This document shows, in pieces, positions 10,674 through 22,437 of a DNA stretch of 64,000 nucleotides (position 1 is its first letter; the number at the start of each line of letters is the position of its first letter). The notes under the pieces are model-generated. The model did no database searches. It saw only the letters and a list, made by a program, of their open reading frames with translations, and was not told the origin of the DNA. Location: assembly GCA_027257055.1 (NCBI GenBank), contig JAPVLO010000275.1:868001-932000 (forward strand). The letters are read 5' to 3'. The stretch comes from Cephalopachus bancanus. Taxonomy: Eukaryota; Chordata; Mammalia; Primates; Tarsiidae. Both the position numbers and the translations under genes were made by a program.

Positions 10674-11398
10674 TGGTCAACTAATCTTTGACAAAGGTGC
10701 CACAAATACACAGTGGGGAAAGAATAATTTCTTCAATTAATGGTGTTGGGAAAACTGAATATCCACTTGCAAAAAAATGAAACTAGATATTTATCTGACA
10801 TAATACACAAAAATCAACTTAAAATGGATTACATATTTAAAGGAAAGACCTGAAACCACAAAAACTCCTAGAAGAAAACAAAAGGGAAAAATTCCATGAC
10901 ATTGAACTTGGAAATTAAAATAGAAAATAATAGAACTATCATATGATCCAGTTATCCCACTCCTGCATATATATTCAGAGAAATTGAAATCAGTGTTTTG
11001 AAGATAAATATACATTCCCATGCTTACTGTAGAATTAGTAACAAGAGCCAAGATTTGGGAATAGCCTAATGTTCATTAATGGACAGCAAAAACACTGTGT
11101 TTGTGAAAGGGTACACTCTTTCAGTTATAAGAGGAACAAGTTCTGGAGGCCTAATGTAGAGTGTGATTATTATAGTATAGTAATAATGTTTTGTGTACTA
11201 TATATTTGTGAAGAGTGTAGATCTTAAGTATTCTCACCACAAGGAGAAAAAGTAACTATGTGAGGTAATGAATATGTGAATTAGCTTGATTGTGGTAATC
11301 ATTTCGCAGTGTGTATGTCTATCAAGTCATCATGCTGTACACCTGAAATATATACAATTTTTATTTGTCAATTATACCTCAGTAAAACTGGCAAAAAG

Positions 11399-12325
11399 AA
11401 TACATTTTTAATGTATTTTTGGCAGTTTTATAATTATATCTACAAAGTTCTTGTACATATATTTTAGTTTTTTTTTCCTAGACACCTGGTAGAATTCATT
11501 GCTGATTATGAAAGTTGTCTTTAATTGTTTATTATTGAAATATCAGGAAGACTTTTTCTAATTTTTTTTTCCTGTAGTCTTTCTGAACGCCTGTTAGGTC
11601 TGATACCTTGTATATGTTTTTGAATTTTATACATAGATAATCATTTTCCCATTAAAGAACTTTTTAAACTTTGTTACCTAGTCTTCATATTTTGCTGACT
11701 GGCAAGTCCGTGAAATACTGAATGGTAATGGTGAAAGTCAGCATTCTTACTTTGTTGTCATTGGGAAGACTTTTAAATACTTGGTGTTGAGTGTGCTGCT
11801 TGCATCAGGATTTGCATAGCTTCTCTTTATCTGGTGAAGTGAATTGCCACTGAAGCACTGGAAATACTATTGTTGACTTATTAGTAAGTTTACTTATTAG
11901 GATGGTAACTAGAGTTACTGTCATTTGAAATAATTTATTTCAACAGAAATGTTGAGAATGATTTTAGCAATGGACAGTGTGTTTGATAGCCAGTTAAAAG
12001 AGATCATTGCTTTTTATTTACCATCAGGAAAAAGTATACCTCTGTATTAATATTTTCAACGTTTGAAGTCACAGCTCTTAGCTCAGTTAGCTCATAGAGT
12101 TTAGCAGCCTTTCTCTGGACTTCCATGTCTTTTTGAGGTATTTCTCTGGGTCCCTAGAGTTTTACAGAGCATAGCTTGCCAACCTGAGAGTAGAACATAC
12201 TCCTCCTTTTACAATGGTGGTAATTATGACTTGCTCTCTATCATATGGAAATTTTAGAATCATCATTAGAACATCATTAGCAGATGTGAACCTAATAATA
12301 AATCTAAAGAATAACTGATAATAGA
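11399..12325. other. No gene seen; AT-rich, possible very old L1 scraps
   Basis: Phrases such as CTGGTAGAATTCATTGCTGA and GGTGAAAGTCAGCATTC resemble antisense L1 ORF2, but their order does not match one element. I see nothing else I can support. Confidence 0.3.
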
Positions 12326-12600
12326 CTGGGAGCCGTGGCTCTATCCTGTAATCCAGCACTTTGGGAGTCCGAGGTAAGGGGATTGCCTGAGCCCACAGGT
12401 TCGAGAACAGCCCGGGCAACTTGACGACGTCTCATCTCTACTATAAATCAAAAAATTTGCAGGGCATGGTAGCACGTGCCTGTAGTACCAGCTACTTGGA
12501 AGGCTGAGGTGGAAGGGTTGCCTGGGTCCAGAAGGTCAAGACTGCAGTGAGCCGTAATCACACCACTGTACTTCAGCCTGGGTGACAGTGAGACCCCAAC
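12326..12600 (+). mobile_element. Alu, dimer, sense, diverged
   Basis: GAGCCGTGGCTCTATCCTGTAATCC through GGGTGACAGTGAGACCCC. Several small deletions. The tail is CAAACAAACAAA. Target-site duplication not clear. Confidence 0.88.
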
Positions 12601-14206
12601 TAACATAAACAAGCAAACAAACAAATCAATAACAGGTAGTAATCAGTGAAATCTTATCATGGACTGATGTTTTACTCATGTTACTGCTAATTCTCATAAC
12701 GACTTTGCGATCTGGGTCTCATTGCTCTTATCCTGCAGGTGATTAGCCTGAAGATCTGGTAAATGAAATAAGCTATGTTCAAAGGTCTAGTAAAGCCTGC
12801 TTGAGATTCTTTTCTGTCTGAAACATTTAGCTGTTACTGCCCATCCTAAAACCCAGCTAAAAACAAACGAAAACCAACACTAGAAATAATGGTAGTGTGT
12901 GAAATGGCTGGATGCTTTAACAGGCTTGGCCTTGTTATGTGATTGTAACAAATTTAAGCGTGACTTTTTGAGCCTTTGATGAAGGAATGCCACAAAAGGT
13001 CTAGCTGATGTAAACAGTTTTTTTTTTCTTTCACTCGAGAGAGGAGATTGATGTGTTTAGTGTCAGTCAGAAGAGTTTTGTTATCAACTCTCTAACTTAG
13101 CTGTGATGTATGCTGTGAGGCAGGGCAAATCCAAGACTGGAAACTTGTTTTCTAGTTGTTGATCTAACTCATACAGGTCAAAACGTGTTCCTATTTACAT
13201 GAAATAAATATTTGAATTTTCCTTTAACTTCTCCCAGCAATTTAGGAATATTTGGGAGAAATTGAAGGAAAACATGGAGAGATTTGTTTAGCAGTGGGCA
13301 GTGTGATGCAGTCAGGTAACAGTGTGGGACACTTTTTGAGATTTGCTCTGCTCTTCCTTCAAATCAAGACCTCTCTAGACTTAAAGAGCTCTAGACTACC
13401 AAATCTGGGGAAATTAGCTTTCAGCAGATGAGAACTTGAAATTTCAGGGAGCAAAAGAGTCGATATTTTGTTCTAGAAAGTGTGGGGACTCAGATTCAGC
13501 AGATCCAATCTTGTTCACTGGAGAGGCAGAATGGACCACCTTTGACTATATCATTTTCTATCATTAAACTGCTTTGGACTCAATGAAATTATTAAATTTT
13601 AGGTAATGCAGAACTATTTAGATAAAGTGAAGTCGCACTTTTGGGAGAATTAAAATATTTCTTGAGTACATCATGCTTTAACATTTTCGTGATGGTCTTT
13701 GGAGTAAAACCTCAGGGTGTGTCTGAATCATCAGCCGTCTACTCGATTGGAATGGCCTTGTTGGAATAACTGCCCTCATGAGATCCAGGTGTGGGGATGG
13801 TGAATCCCAGAACTTGAAGATATGCCCAACTTAATGGGCAGTGTCAGGCCATGGCCAGTTCATGGGAGTGTTGTGAGTTCTCTTTCACAGAGCTGCAGAC
13901 ACTGATAGACAGCCACCTTTGGGGATATGCACAGGATACCCAGGAAGACATGATGTTCTGTGTGTAAAATACAAATGTTCTCATAACTGGATCAGAATCC
14001 ATAATAGGAATTGACATTGGAATGCACCTATGTACCTTTTTAGAATAAAATCAATTAAAATAGTTGTTAAATTGCTCTTGTATCCCTGTAAAATACGCAC
14101 GCACAAAACCAATCTAACTTAAGGTGACCCCATGAGATGGAATGCCATCATGTTGCTGACTGCTGATAAAGGTTACCCTCCACATTTCTTCTACTCCCAA
14201 GGGGAT
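12601..14206. other. No gene or clear repeat seen
   Basis: Plain sequence with scattered stops in all frames and a T-run at 13019-13028. No family recognised. Confidence 0.4.
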
Positions 14207-14218
14207 GGGAGGGGAAGG

Positions 14219-14279
<61 letters not shown>

Positions 14280-14418
14280 GAGGAAGAGGAAGAGGAAGAG
14301 GAAGAGGAAGAGGAAGAGGAAGAGGAAGAAGAAGAAGAAGAAGAAGAAGAAGAAGAAGAAGAAGAAGAAGAAGAAGAAGAAGAAGAAGAAGAAGAAGAAG
14401 AAGAAGAAGAAGAAAGAG
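14207..14418 (+). repeat. Compound homopurine microsatellite: GA, then GAGGAA, then GAA
   Basis: 212 consecutive purines with no pyrimidine: G-rich lead 14207-14218, (GA)n to about 14274, (GGAAGA)n about 14280-14327, and (GAA)n to about 14413. The unit changes in steps, as expected when slippage spreads point variants. Such tracts can form triplex DNA. The 107- to 120-residue open frames here are artefacts of the repeat. Confidence 0.95.
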
Positions 14419-14697
14419 TGAGAGATATAGAGAGACAGAGAAATATACAGGCTAAGAGTGAGAGACACTCTACTAATCTTTACAGAAATGATCTATGCTG
14501 GAGCCCTCCAACACTTAGCCAGGCCATTTACTGCTCTGCCTTAGGCTTTGCTTCCTATTTATACTGAGCCTAGAGACCATCCAGAAGTGAAAGATGAAAA
14601 TCTTCTCAGGTCTGTTGTGAGCATGCCTTCTGCTCTGAGCCTGCACATGGCTCTCTAAATTCTCCCACGTACATGTGTGCTTTTGAATGTCTGAATT
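14419..14697. other. No gene seen
   Basis: Plain sequence between the purine tract and an L1 3' end. Confidence 0.4.
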
Positions 14698-15722
14698 TAT
14701 TCCTTTTGTTTCTACTTGCTATGTAATAATTGTACATATTTATGGTATACAGAATATTTCAGTATTTGTATACAATGTGTAATGATCAATTCAGGGTACA
14801 TTAGCATATCCAACACCTCAAACATTTATCATTTCTTAGTGTTGCGAATGTTTGAAATCCTCTTTTTTAGCTTTTTGAGAATATACAATAGATTATGATT
14901 AACCACATTTACCCTGCAGTGCTTTAGAACACCAGAACTCATTCCTCCTATCTAGCTGTAATTTTGTATCTCTTAACCAACCTCTCCCCATTCTCTCCTC
15001 CCCCCCATCCTTCCCATCCTCTGATACCCACATTGTATTCTTTATACTCACTCCCATGAGCTTACTTTTCTTTTTTAGCTCCCATACATGTGTGAGAACA
15101 TGTCGTACTTATCTTTCTGTGCCTGGCTTATTTCATTTACCATACTATCCTCCAGGTTCAGCCATGTTGCTACAAATGATAGAATTTCATTCTTCTTTAT
15201 GGCTGAATAGTATTCCATTGTGTATATATACCACATTTGCTTTATCCATTCAACTGTTGATGGACATTTAGGAATCATCCATATCTTAACTATTGTTAAT
15301 AGCGCTACAATAAACATAGGGGTGCCAGTATCCCTTTGATGTACTGATTTCCTTTCCTTTGGAAAAATACCCAGTAGGGGATTCCTGGATGATGTGGTAG
15401 TTCTATTTTTAGTTTTTTGAGAAATCTCCATACTTTTCCATTATGGTTGTAATAATTTACATTCCCCCAAAGCATATTTCCTTTTCTCTGCATCCTCTCT
15501 CTCTTCAGCATTGTTATTTTTTGTCCTTTTGATAATAGCCATTCTCACTGCTGTGAGATGTTACCTCACTGTGGTTTTGATTTGTATTCCCCTGATGATT
15601 AGTCAGGTTGAGCATGTTTTCATGTATTTGTTGGCTATTTGTATATCTTCTTTTGAGGAATTCCTATTCAGATCCTTTGCCCACTTTTTAATTGAATTGT
15701 GTTTATTTCCTGTTGTTTGAAT
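14698..15722 (-). mobile_element. LINE-1 3' end, antisense (L1MA/L1MB-like)
   Basis: On the minus strand it gives the ORF2 C-terminus (15722-15075) then a 3' UTR to about 14698. The plus strand has the familiar GTATTCCATTGTGTATATATACC and AAATACCCAGTAGGGGATTC. Truncated on its 5' side. No clear target-site duplication. Confidence 0.85.
15075..15431 (-). pseudogene. L1 ORF2 remnant, C-terminal end
   Basis: A 118-residue frame holding YTMEYYSAIKKNEILSFVAT, the conserved L1 ORF2 tail, and a neighbouring frame (15511-15305) with upstream residues. The fragment contains no catalytic domain. Confidence 0.8.
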
Positions 15723-17479
15723 TCCTTTGTATTGAATGCCTGATTTCTGAAAGAACCTGTCTCCCTAATCTTTCCTTTCAGGGTTTTGGTGCTCTACTGT
15801 GTGCTTCAGTGGTAATCTTCTGTCCTAGTGGCTGTGGGTTTTTCATTTGCCTTAAGTGTTGTTGAGGTGTACACACTGTTCTACCCTGCGTGAAGTCCAA
15901 GTCACCTGAAGCTAAGAGGAGCCCCTTGGGTCAGTCCTTAGCACCCTCCAGGCAAGTGAAAACAGGCAAACACAGTTCTTTGCAAACATGGTCTGCTCTG
16001 CCCCCTCTGGAGCCAGGGACCAGGGTCCTGCACTGGGATTGTGGCTGCCATCAAGCCTGCTGCTCTGTGGAACTGGAGAGTAGGGTGGAACAAAGACCGA
16101 GGAATTTTTCTCCTGTTTTTATGTTGCCTTTCTCTTGATTCTGTGTTTTCCTGAAACTTTTATCGTTTTACATTATCCTGACAAAGTTGATTTTGACGGT
16201 TTATGCTTGGATTTTTGATGTTTCTATGGAGGACCAGCTTTCGGAGCTGCCTACTCTGCCTTTGTGCTGATGTCCCAGGCCAGAAGCCAGAAATTTTTAA
16301 ATGTTGGCAACAAAATGTGTTTTTGTCTCACAGGGTGAGGCTTTGGGTTTAAGCTTTCAGGTCCTTAATAGGTGAAGTGCCCAGTACAACTCAGCAAGCA
16401 ATAGCACAATTAAAGTTCTAATTCATATGTTTTCTTCCCTGCCATATCCCTTTAGTTAATTTTGTATCTTTAGATATAATGGTAAGTTCTTTTAAAAGGT
16501 TTTTTCTTCCATACTGTAGGCAATGGACACTTGGTTACTTTATTTCATATTTCATTCAGTAAAGAATTTATTCCACAGTTAGCACTATGAATTAAGGTCT
16601 GGCATGCCCTTGGGAAGCAAGGTGTTTCTAATGAATGGAAAAACACCTTGGGTGAGTGTTTCTTTTAGTGTGGCAACTTAAAAAATCTGGATCTCTTTTT
16701 TGCCTGTATGGCAAACCTTTTTCTTGCTAAAAGACAAGCAAATAGAAATATGAATGTATGTATGTACACATACACACAGGGGACATATAAGTAATAGTTT
16801 TCTGTTGGTAGTGTTTGCGTTTATTACAATATATGTTTTCACTGTTGACAGTTTGTAATCTGTTACTTAAAAGGAAGAGAAGTTTGATCTTCATTCAGTA
16901 TGGCTCCCAGGCCACCGTCCTGGGCTGTGGTGTGGGTGGTGTGACAGAGACTTATTCCTTCTGCTGGGGCAGTGGAGTGCCTTCTGAACAACTTTGGCTG
17001 TACAAGTGAAGATCCTGAAAGGGGCCCTCAAACCCACTTGTGATCCATGCTGAGGTGCACAGATGGATGTTATGAATAAGGGACCATTGGGTAGCTTCCT
17101 ATTGCATTTGAACATTTTCGTTACTAGATGGGAAGTTCATTGTTCTAGTTCTTGAAGGAGCATATTTGCTTTCAACTTGTAACAAATTAGAACATTAAAA
17201 AAATTCTTATGTTTTTTGGTTCCTTCTGAGCTTTGACATCCTGGGAAGACCCTGACTGTGCTCCCAGGGTGCACGTGTCTACCTTTGTATGCAGTGTGTG
17301 TCCTGCAGGAGCTCTATAAGACAGCAGAAGATGCAGTCAGCAGTGAGATCGTCACAGCGTGAGAGCTTTTATATGAGGACTCACAGATTTCACAACAGTT
17401 GGAATTTAGAATACAGCCAGATACATAATCTCCAACAATTAATAAAATCGCTAGTTTTGCAGTTATTTTAAAAATGTAA
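15723..17479. other. No gene or clear repeat seen
   Basis: Mixed-composition sequence. Open frames at 15890-16138 and 16815-17009 are short and match nothing I know. A small (TGTA)n patch lies near 16755-16765. Confidence 0.4.
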
Positions 17480-19135
17480 TGATAAGAAATTTCAGCTGGT
17501 TATTTTGTGCATGTGAACATATTGATTCTAAAGTTTATGTGGAAGAGTAAAGACCAGGAATAGATGACACAAAGATGAAGGAGAACATCAAATTCCAAGA
17601 ATTGACACCTGCTGAATTCAAGACTTAAAGTAAGCAAGGAAATGTGGTATTGCTGAAATAAGAGACAAATTATGTGTAATTAATTAGATCCACACATATA
17701 GCCAACTCATCTCTGACAATGGAGCAGAGGCAGTTCAATGGGAAAAGGCTGGTTCAAATGGCTCTGGGACCAGCGGACATCCATATATGAGCTCTTCACA
17801 AAAATGAACTTTAAGATAGCTCATAGACCTAAATGCAAAACATAAAATTATACAATTCATTGTAAATAATAGAGGAGAAAATCTAGATGATCTTGGGTTT
17901 GGTGACAACTTTGAAGTACAACACCACCAGATGCACAATCCATGGAAGAAAGAATTGGACTTCATTAAAATTAAAAACTTCTGCTCTGCTAAAGCCACTG
18001 TCAAGAGAATGAGAAGATAAACCACAGCTGGAAGAAAATATTTGCAAAAGTCATACCTGATCAAGGATTGTTATCCAAAATATACAAAGACCTTTTCAGT
18101 GTCAATACAAGAAAACAACCTGATTTTAAAAATGGGCAAACAGCCTGAACTGACACCTCACCAAAGAAGATCTCAGATGGCAAGTAAACATTTGGAAAGA
18201 TGTTCAATATCACATGCCATCAGGAAATGCGGATTAAAACAAGATGCCACTGCACACATATTAGAATGGCCAAAATCCAGAGCACTGACAATACCAAATA
18301 CTAATGAGGATGTGGAACAATTAGAACTTTCCTTTATTGTTGGTTGGATGCAAAATGGTAGTCACTTTGGAAGACAGCTGGGCAGTTTTCTTACAAAACT
18401 GAACTTATTCCTACCAGGCACTTCAGCAGTCATGCTCCTTGATATTTACCCAAATGAGTTGAGATCTTATGGCCACACAAATACCTGCACATGGATGTTT
18501 ATAACATCTTTATTTATAATTGCACAAATTTGGAAGCAATGAAGGTGTCCTTCTGTAGGTAAATTAAACATGGGAAATAAATGGTGGCACATTCAAGCAG
18601 TGAAATACTTTTCAGTACTTAAAAAAATGAGCTATCAGACTATGAAAAGACTTGGAATCTTAAATGGAACCTTGGATGTATATTGCTAAGTGAAAGAAGC
18701 CAGTCTGAAAAGGCTACATATCATAGGATTCCCAAGATACGACATTCTGGAAAAAGCAAAACTGTGGAGATAGTGAAAAGGTCAGTGGTTGTCAGAGGTT
18801 CGTGGGGACGGAAGGATGAATAGGTGGAGCACAGAGGGTTTTAGGGCATTGAAACTCTTCTGTATGGTACTATAGTGGTGGATACATGTTGTTATGACTT
18901 TGTCCAATCCACAGAATGTACACCAAGAGTGAACCATAAACTTGGCTGATGATGGTGTGTCAGTGTAGGTCCATGGGCTGTAACAGATACACCCTGTGGT
19001 GGGAGTTGGGGGAGGCTGTGCCTGTGGAGAGTAAGTAGATGGGAACTCTTTGTACGTTTTTGCTTGATTTTGCTGGGAACCTAACACTGCTCTAAATAAT
19101 ACAGTGCATTAATTAAATAAACTTTAAAAATGTCA
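17480..19135 (+). mobile_element. Old LINE-1 3' end, sense (L1M)
   Basis: Carries the ORF2 C-terminal region then a 3' UTR: AAATGGGCAAACAGCCTGAAC, CACAAATACCTGCACATGGATG, GTGAAAGAAGCCAGTCTG. Ends about TTAAATAAACTTTAAAAATG. 5'-truncated. Confidence 0.85.
18042..18542 (+). pseudogene. L1 ORF2 remnant, C-terminal region
   Basis: A 166-residue open frame. Its end (TCTWMFITSLFIIAQIWKQ) is the well-known L1 ORF2 stretch, so the length is chance survival in a decayed copy and no host gene is implied. Earlier parts drift between L1 frames. Confidence 0.75.
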
Positions 19136-19554
19136 TGGTCATGTTCAGTAGCAATGGGGGGGTGTAGAAGGGCAGGCTCTGCTTATTCATCAGGTCGGAG
19201 AACTACAGCAGTCCTAACAAGGCAAGTACTGTCTAGGACTGAGCCACGTGGCTTATCACGGAAGATCAAGGGATGTGCCTTCAACCCCCAGTGCGGACTC
19301 AACCAGGATCTGGTGGGCACACCATTTCCTACTTTTAGTCTTGACGCCTGGTAAACGTTTCCTTCATAATGTTTGTTAGAGTATAAGGAGGGGTAGTAGA
19401 GTTACAGCGTGCAGTATTCACATTAAGCTCAGATGTGGAGGGAACGTGTTGTTTCCTTTGTATGTATTTAACTGGTCTGTCTTATGTTTGAATCTTGCAT
19501 CAGCTTGAGAGTGAGAGGCGCATTTTAATTCTGTTTAATTCAAAGAGATCCCTT
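19136..19554. other. No gene seen
   Basis: Plain sequence between an L1 and a MER5-like fragment. Confidence 0.4.
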
Positions 19555-19695
19555 AGGTCCTCATTCCTCGAAGTATGACCCTCAGCATGCCTGCAATTCC
19601 TGTCAGGAATGCAGGACCTCAGGCCCCACTCCATACTTGCTGAATCAGGTTCTGCATTTTAACAGCGTTCCCACAGGCTCTGCTTGCACAGTTCT
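19555..19695. mobile_element. MER5-like hAT-Charlie DNA transposon fragment
   Basis: Resembles the MER5A text: ...GGAATGCAGGACCTCAGGCCCCACTCC... CTGAATCAGGTTCTGCATTTTAACA... with a CTCGAAGTATGACCCTCAGCAT start. Very diverged; termini not clear. Confidence 0.55.
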
Positions 19696-20655
19696 GTTGG
19701 GCGAGTGTCCCTGTAAATGGTGCTGGGCCACTCCAATTTCTCAGTCTTCTGCCTGCCCTGCAGGCTCCTCTAGAATGACATCGGGATGTGGGGACAGTGT
19801 AACTCTATGATGTTGCTGGAACTGAGGAGTGCCCAGGGGATCCTGGGCACAGCATCCTGTGGAGCCCTAAGACAGCATTCCTTCTCCATCTGCTTGCTGC
19901 TGTCCTGTGTCTACTGTCTTCTGCTGATGTCTAGATGGGTACAGTGTGTTGTGTCGTCTTCCATGCCGGGGTGCGGCTGGGGACCCTCCCTCCCTGACTC
20001 AGTGGGTCCACCCCTTGGCTCCTCAGTGGGACCCATGGGTGTACCGCACACCCCCCATCTGTCCCTTGGAGGTCACCTCACATCTTCCCCATAGTGGGCC
20101 CCTTGTCTCCCTACCAAGTTGCCCAGCTGTCACGACCCCACCCAGTGACTGCGACTGTAGGCTTTTCTGGGTCTAACACACACCCTCGGGAACTCAGAGG
20201 GACCCGGGAAGTGGGATATTTGGTGCCTCTTCTCACCATGCTTGCCCTAACAAGTCCAGCCCAGGCTGGTGTGGCTCTGCCTCCCCATCCCGTTCCTGGG
20301 GATTTCTCCCCTGCTGGGAGACAGGAGAGTGCTCTATGTCATCCCGTATGCCCTCTCAGCTCTCTGTGTATCCCCTTTCCTTCCAACATGTTCCTTTTCT
20401 CTGCATCACATTCTCTTCTGACCATATACCACCCAGCCCTGTGGCCTCCCAGTCCCGGCTGAGGCGCTGTCCACTCAGGAAGCAAAGAATGCTGTGCCAA
20501 AGGGAAGCTGTCCCCTCAGGACTGGACACCTAGTTATTTTTATTGTAGTGAATGCTGTTAGGTCAAAATCCCAGCGGAAACTCTGCGATCTGGTACCATG
20601 TGAAAGATGCAAAGAATTGCACAGAAATTAGATTGGAAAACATAGTTTATTTAGA
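19696..20655. other. GC-rich plain sequence, no gene supported
   Basis: Several overlapping open frames (19786-20094, 20094-20462) exist on the plus strand because of high GC and low stop density. None has family motifs, and no splice-site or promoter pattern stands out. Confidence 0.4.
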
Positions 20656-20665
20656 AAGTAAATTA

Positions 20666-20678
20666 GAGAGGGAGGGAG

Positions 20679-20753
<75 letters not shown>

Positions 20754-20794
20754 AGAGAGAGGGGGGGGGGAGAGAGAGAGAGAGAGAGAGGAGA
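20666..20794 (+). repeat. (GA)n microsatellite with a G10 run
   Basis: Nearly pure GA. Purine-only from 20711 to 20794, including ten G at 20761-20770. Broken by a T at 20681 and a C at 20710. Confidence 0.95.
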
Positions 20795-21187
20795 TTCACC
20801 TCTCCAAGGTAGGGGAGGGGCCGCATGACCTGGCCAGTGCTTTACAAAAACAATGGTGAATGGCTGCTTGAGGTTGAATGCTTTTGATGGGGGCAGGTCT
20901 TTTTCACATCACCACGAAGGGCCAGGTAAGCACAGATGTTGACATCAGGTGATGGACAGCAGGCAGATGGGTGGGCCAGTCACATGACTGATGCCAGGGT
21001 GATGGGGTCTGTGTCATGAGAGTCATGAAAGGCTGATTAGGTTAACTTGGTTTGGGCAAATACTTGGAATCAAGAAGCTGACAGTTAGTACAAAACAAGC
21101 TGGGGAGGGACTGTAAAACAATTATCAATAGCTACCTCTGAGAAACTGGTTCTGTCCTTGATTAGAGGGCCAGCTAGGTACTGTTAA
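20795..21187. other. No gene seen
   Basis: Plain sequence before an Alu. Confidence 0.4.
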
Positions 21188-21200
21188 GAGACTATGACAG

Positions 21201-21495
21201 CCGGGCTTGGTGGCTCAGCCTGTAATCCCGCGCTTTGGGAGGCTGAGGTGACTGGATTGCCTGAGCCTGCAGGTTCGAGACCCTCCCGGGCAACTTGGTG
21301 AGACCTCATCTCTACAATAAAATCAAAAATTAGCCGGGCGTGATAGCACGCGCCTGTAGTTTCAGCTACTTGGAAGACTGAGATGGAAGGATCACCAGAG
21401 CCCAGCAGGTTGAGGCTGCGGTGGCTGGGAGTGTGCTACTGCTCTCCAGTCTGGGCGACAGAGTGAGACTCCAACTTGAAAAAAAAAAAAAAAGG
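21201..21495 (+). mobile_element. Alu, full-length dimer, young strepsirrhine type
   Basis: Starts CCGGGCTTGGTGGCTCAGCC and ends GACTCCAACTTG plus A-tail. Flanked by GAGACTATGACAG at 21188-21200 and 21496-21508 (13-bp exact target-site duplication). Confidence 0.95.
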
Positions 21496-21508
21496 AGACT
21501 ATGACAGA

Positions 21509-21951
21509 GCGAGGCAGTGTCAAAATGGCTGCTCTTTGGGTATATCAAATCCATTTTAGTCTTTTCATATATTTTTGTATGTATGTTTTTGGATATTTTT
21601 CTGGTTATTTCCTTAGGATGAACACCTAAAACTGAAATTGTAGCTTCAAAAGGAATACAGTGTTTTTAGACCTAGATATATTCAAACACATTAAAAATAT
21701 ACTTGTAACTAGAATCAGTTAGAATAATATAACCACAATATGAAACTTTAAAGTTACTAGAGGGAAAAAAGCAGAGGTAATTAGAATAATGAGGTTTATT
21801 ATTTAGAATTATTTTGACCACAAGTCACATCAATACAACTCAAATTTGCTTAGTTGAAAAAGCAAGTTTTTTAGTTCATGAAACCAAAAAATCTAAGAGT
21901 AGGGTATGTATATGTTGATGGAGAGGTTCCAATAATATCCACAGAAACCCA
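21509..21951. other. No gene; possible old L1 3' end scrap
   Basis: About 21570-21690 (GGATATTTTTCTGGTTATTTCC...) loosely resembles antisense L1 3' sequence. The rest is AT-rich with nothing recognised. Confidence 0.3.
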
Positions 21952-21987
21952 CTTCTTTCTTTCTCTTTCTTTCCTTCTTTCTTTCCT

Positions 21988-22063
<76 letters not shown>

Positions 22064-22149
22064 TCCTCCCCTCCCCTCTCCTCCTCTCTCCTCCCCTCTC
22101 CTCCTCTCCCCTCCCCTCCCCTCCCCTTCCCTTCCTCTCTCTCTCTTTT
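21952..22149. repeat. Homopyrimidine tract: (CTTT)n then CCTCT-type repeats
   Basis: 198 consecutive pyrimidines. (CTTT)n spans about 21960-22066, then CCTCCCCTCTC-type units to 22149. It joins the poly-T end of an antisense Alu, so it probably grew from that Alu's tail. Confidence 0.95.
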
Positions 22150-22437
22150 ATTTCTGTCAGGGTCTCACCCTATCACACAGGCTGGAGTGCAGTGGTACAA
22201 TTGTGACTCACTGCAGCCTTGATCTCCTGGGGTCAGGCAATTCTTCTGCCTCAACCTTCTGGAAAACTGGGAGTAGAGGCCTGTGCCACCACATGCGGCT
22301 AATTTTTGACTTTTTGTAGAGAAGAGGTCTCACTATGTTGCCCAGGCTGGTTTCAGACTCCTGGACTTAAGCAAACGTCCTGCCTCGACCTCCCAAAGTG
22401 CTGGGATTACAGGCGTGAGCCACGTGTCAGGCCCGGA
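22150..22437 (-). mobile_element. Alu, dimer, antisense, old (AluJ-like)
   Basis: TCAGGGTCTCACCCTATCAC through GGGATTACAGGCGTGAGCCACG. It keeps GGCGTGAGCC, unlike the lineage Alus that read GGCTGAGCC, so it predates them. Confidence 0.88.

Larger units (their letters stand above)
8156..11398 (+). mobile_element. Old LINE-1, sense, ORF2 and 3' UTR, with later insertions
   Basis: From CTTGTCAAAAGACATGTAGTGG (ORF2 residue about 25) through endonuclease, linker, RT, C-terminal region and a 3' UTR ending near CAGTAAAACTGGCAAAAAG. Internal deletions are visible near 10220 and 10900. It carries an LTR at 9570-9924 and an Alu at 10361-10673. It stands head to head with the antisense L1 to its left. 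Confidence 0.85.

Noticed and set aside
6451..11398. Single L1 with 5' inversion by twin priming
   Set aside because: Both arms contain the same endonuclease region, which twin priming does not produce.
14132..14567. Open frames of 106-120 residues rich in Arg/Glu or Phe
   Set aside because: They are translations of the GA/GAA microsatellite in different frames.
14698..15735. Target-site duplication TGAATTTATTCCTTTTG / TGAATTCCTTTG around the L1
   Set aside because: The two differ in length and one is AT-rich; too weak to claim.
18042..18542. 166-residue frame as a host gene
   Set aside because: Its C-terminal residues are L1 ORF2.
21878..22222. 114-residue frame rich in Leu, Ser and Phe
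   Set aside because: Produced by the CTTT/CCTCT tract and the neighbouring Alu.
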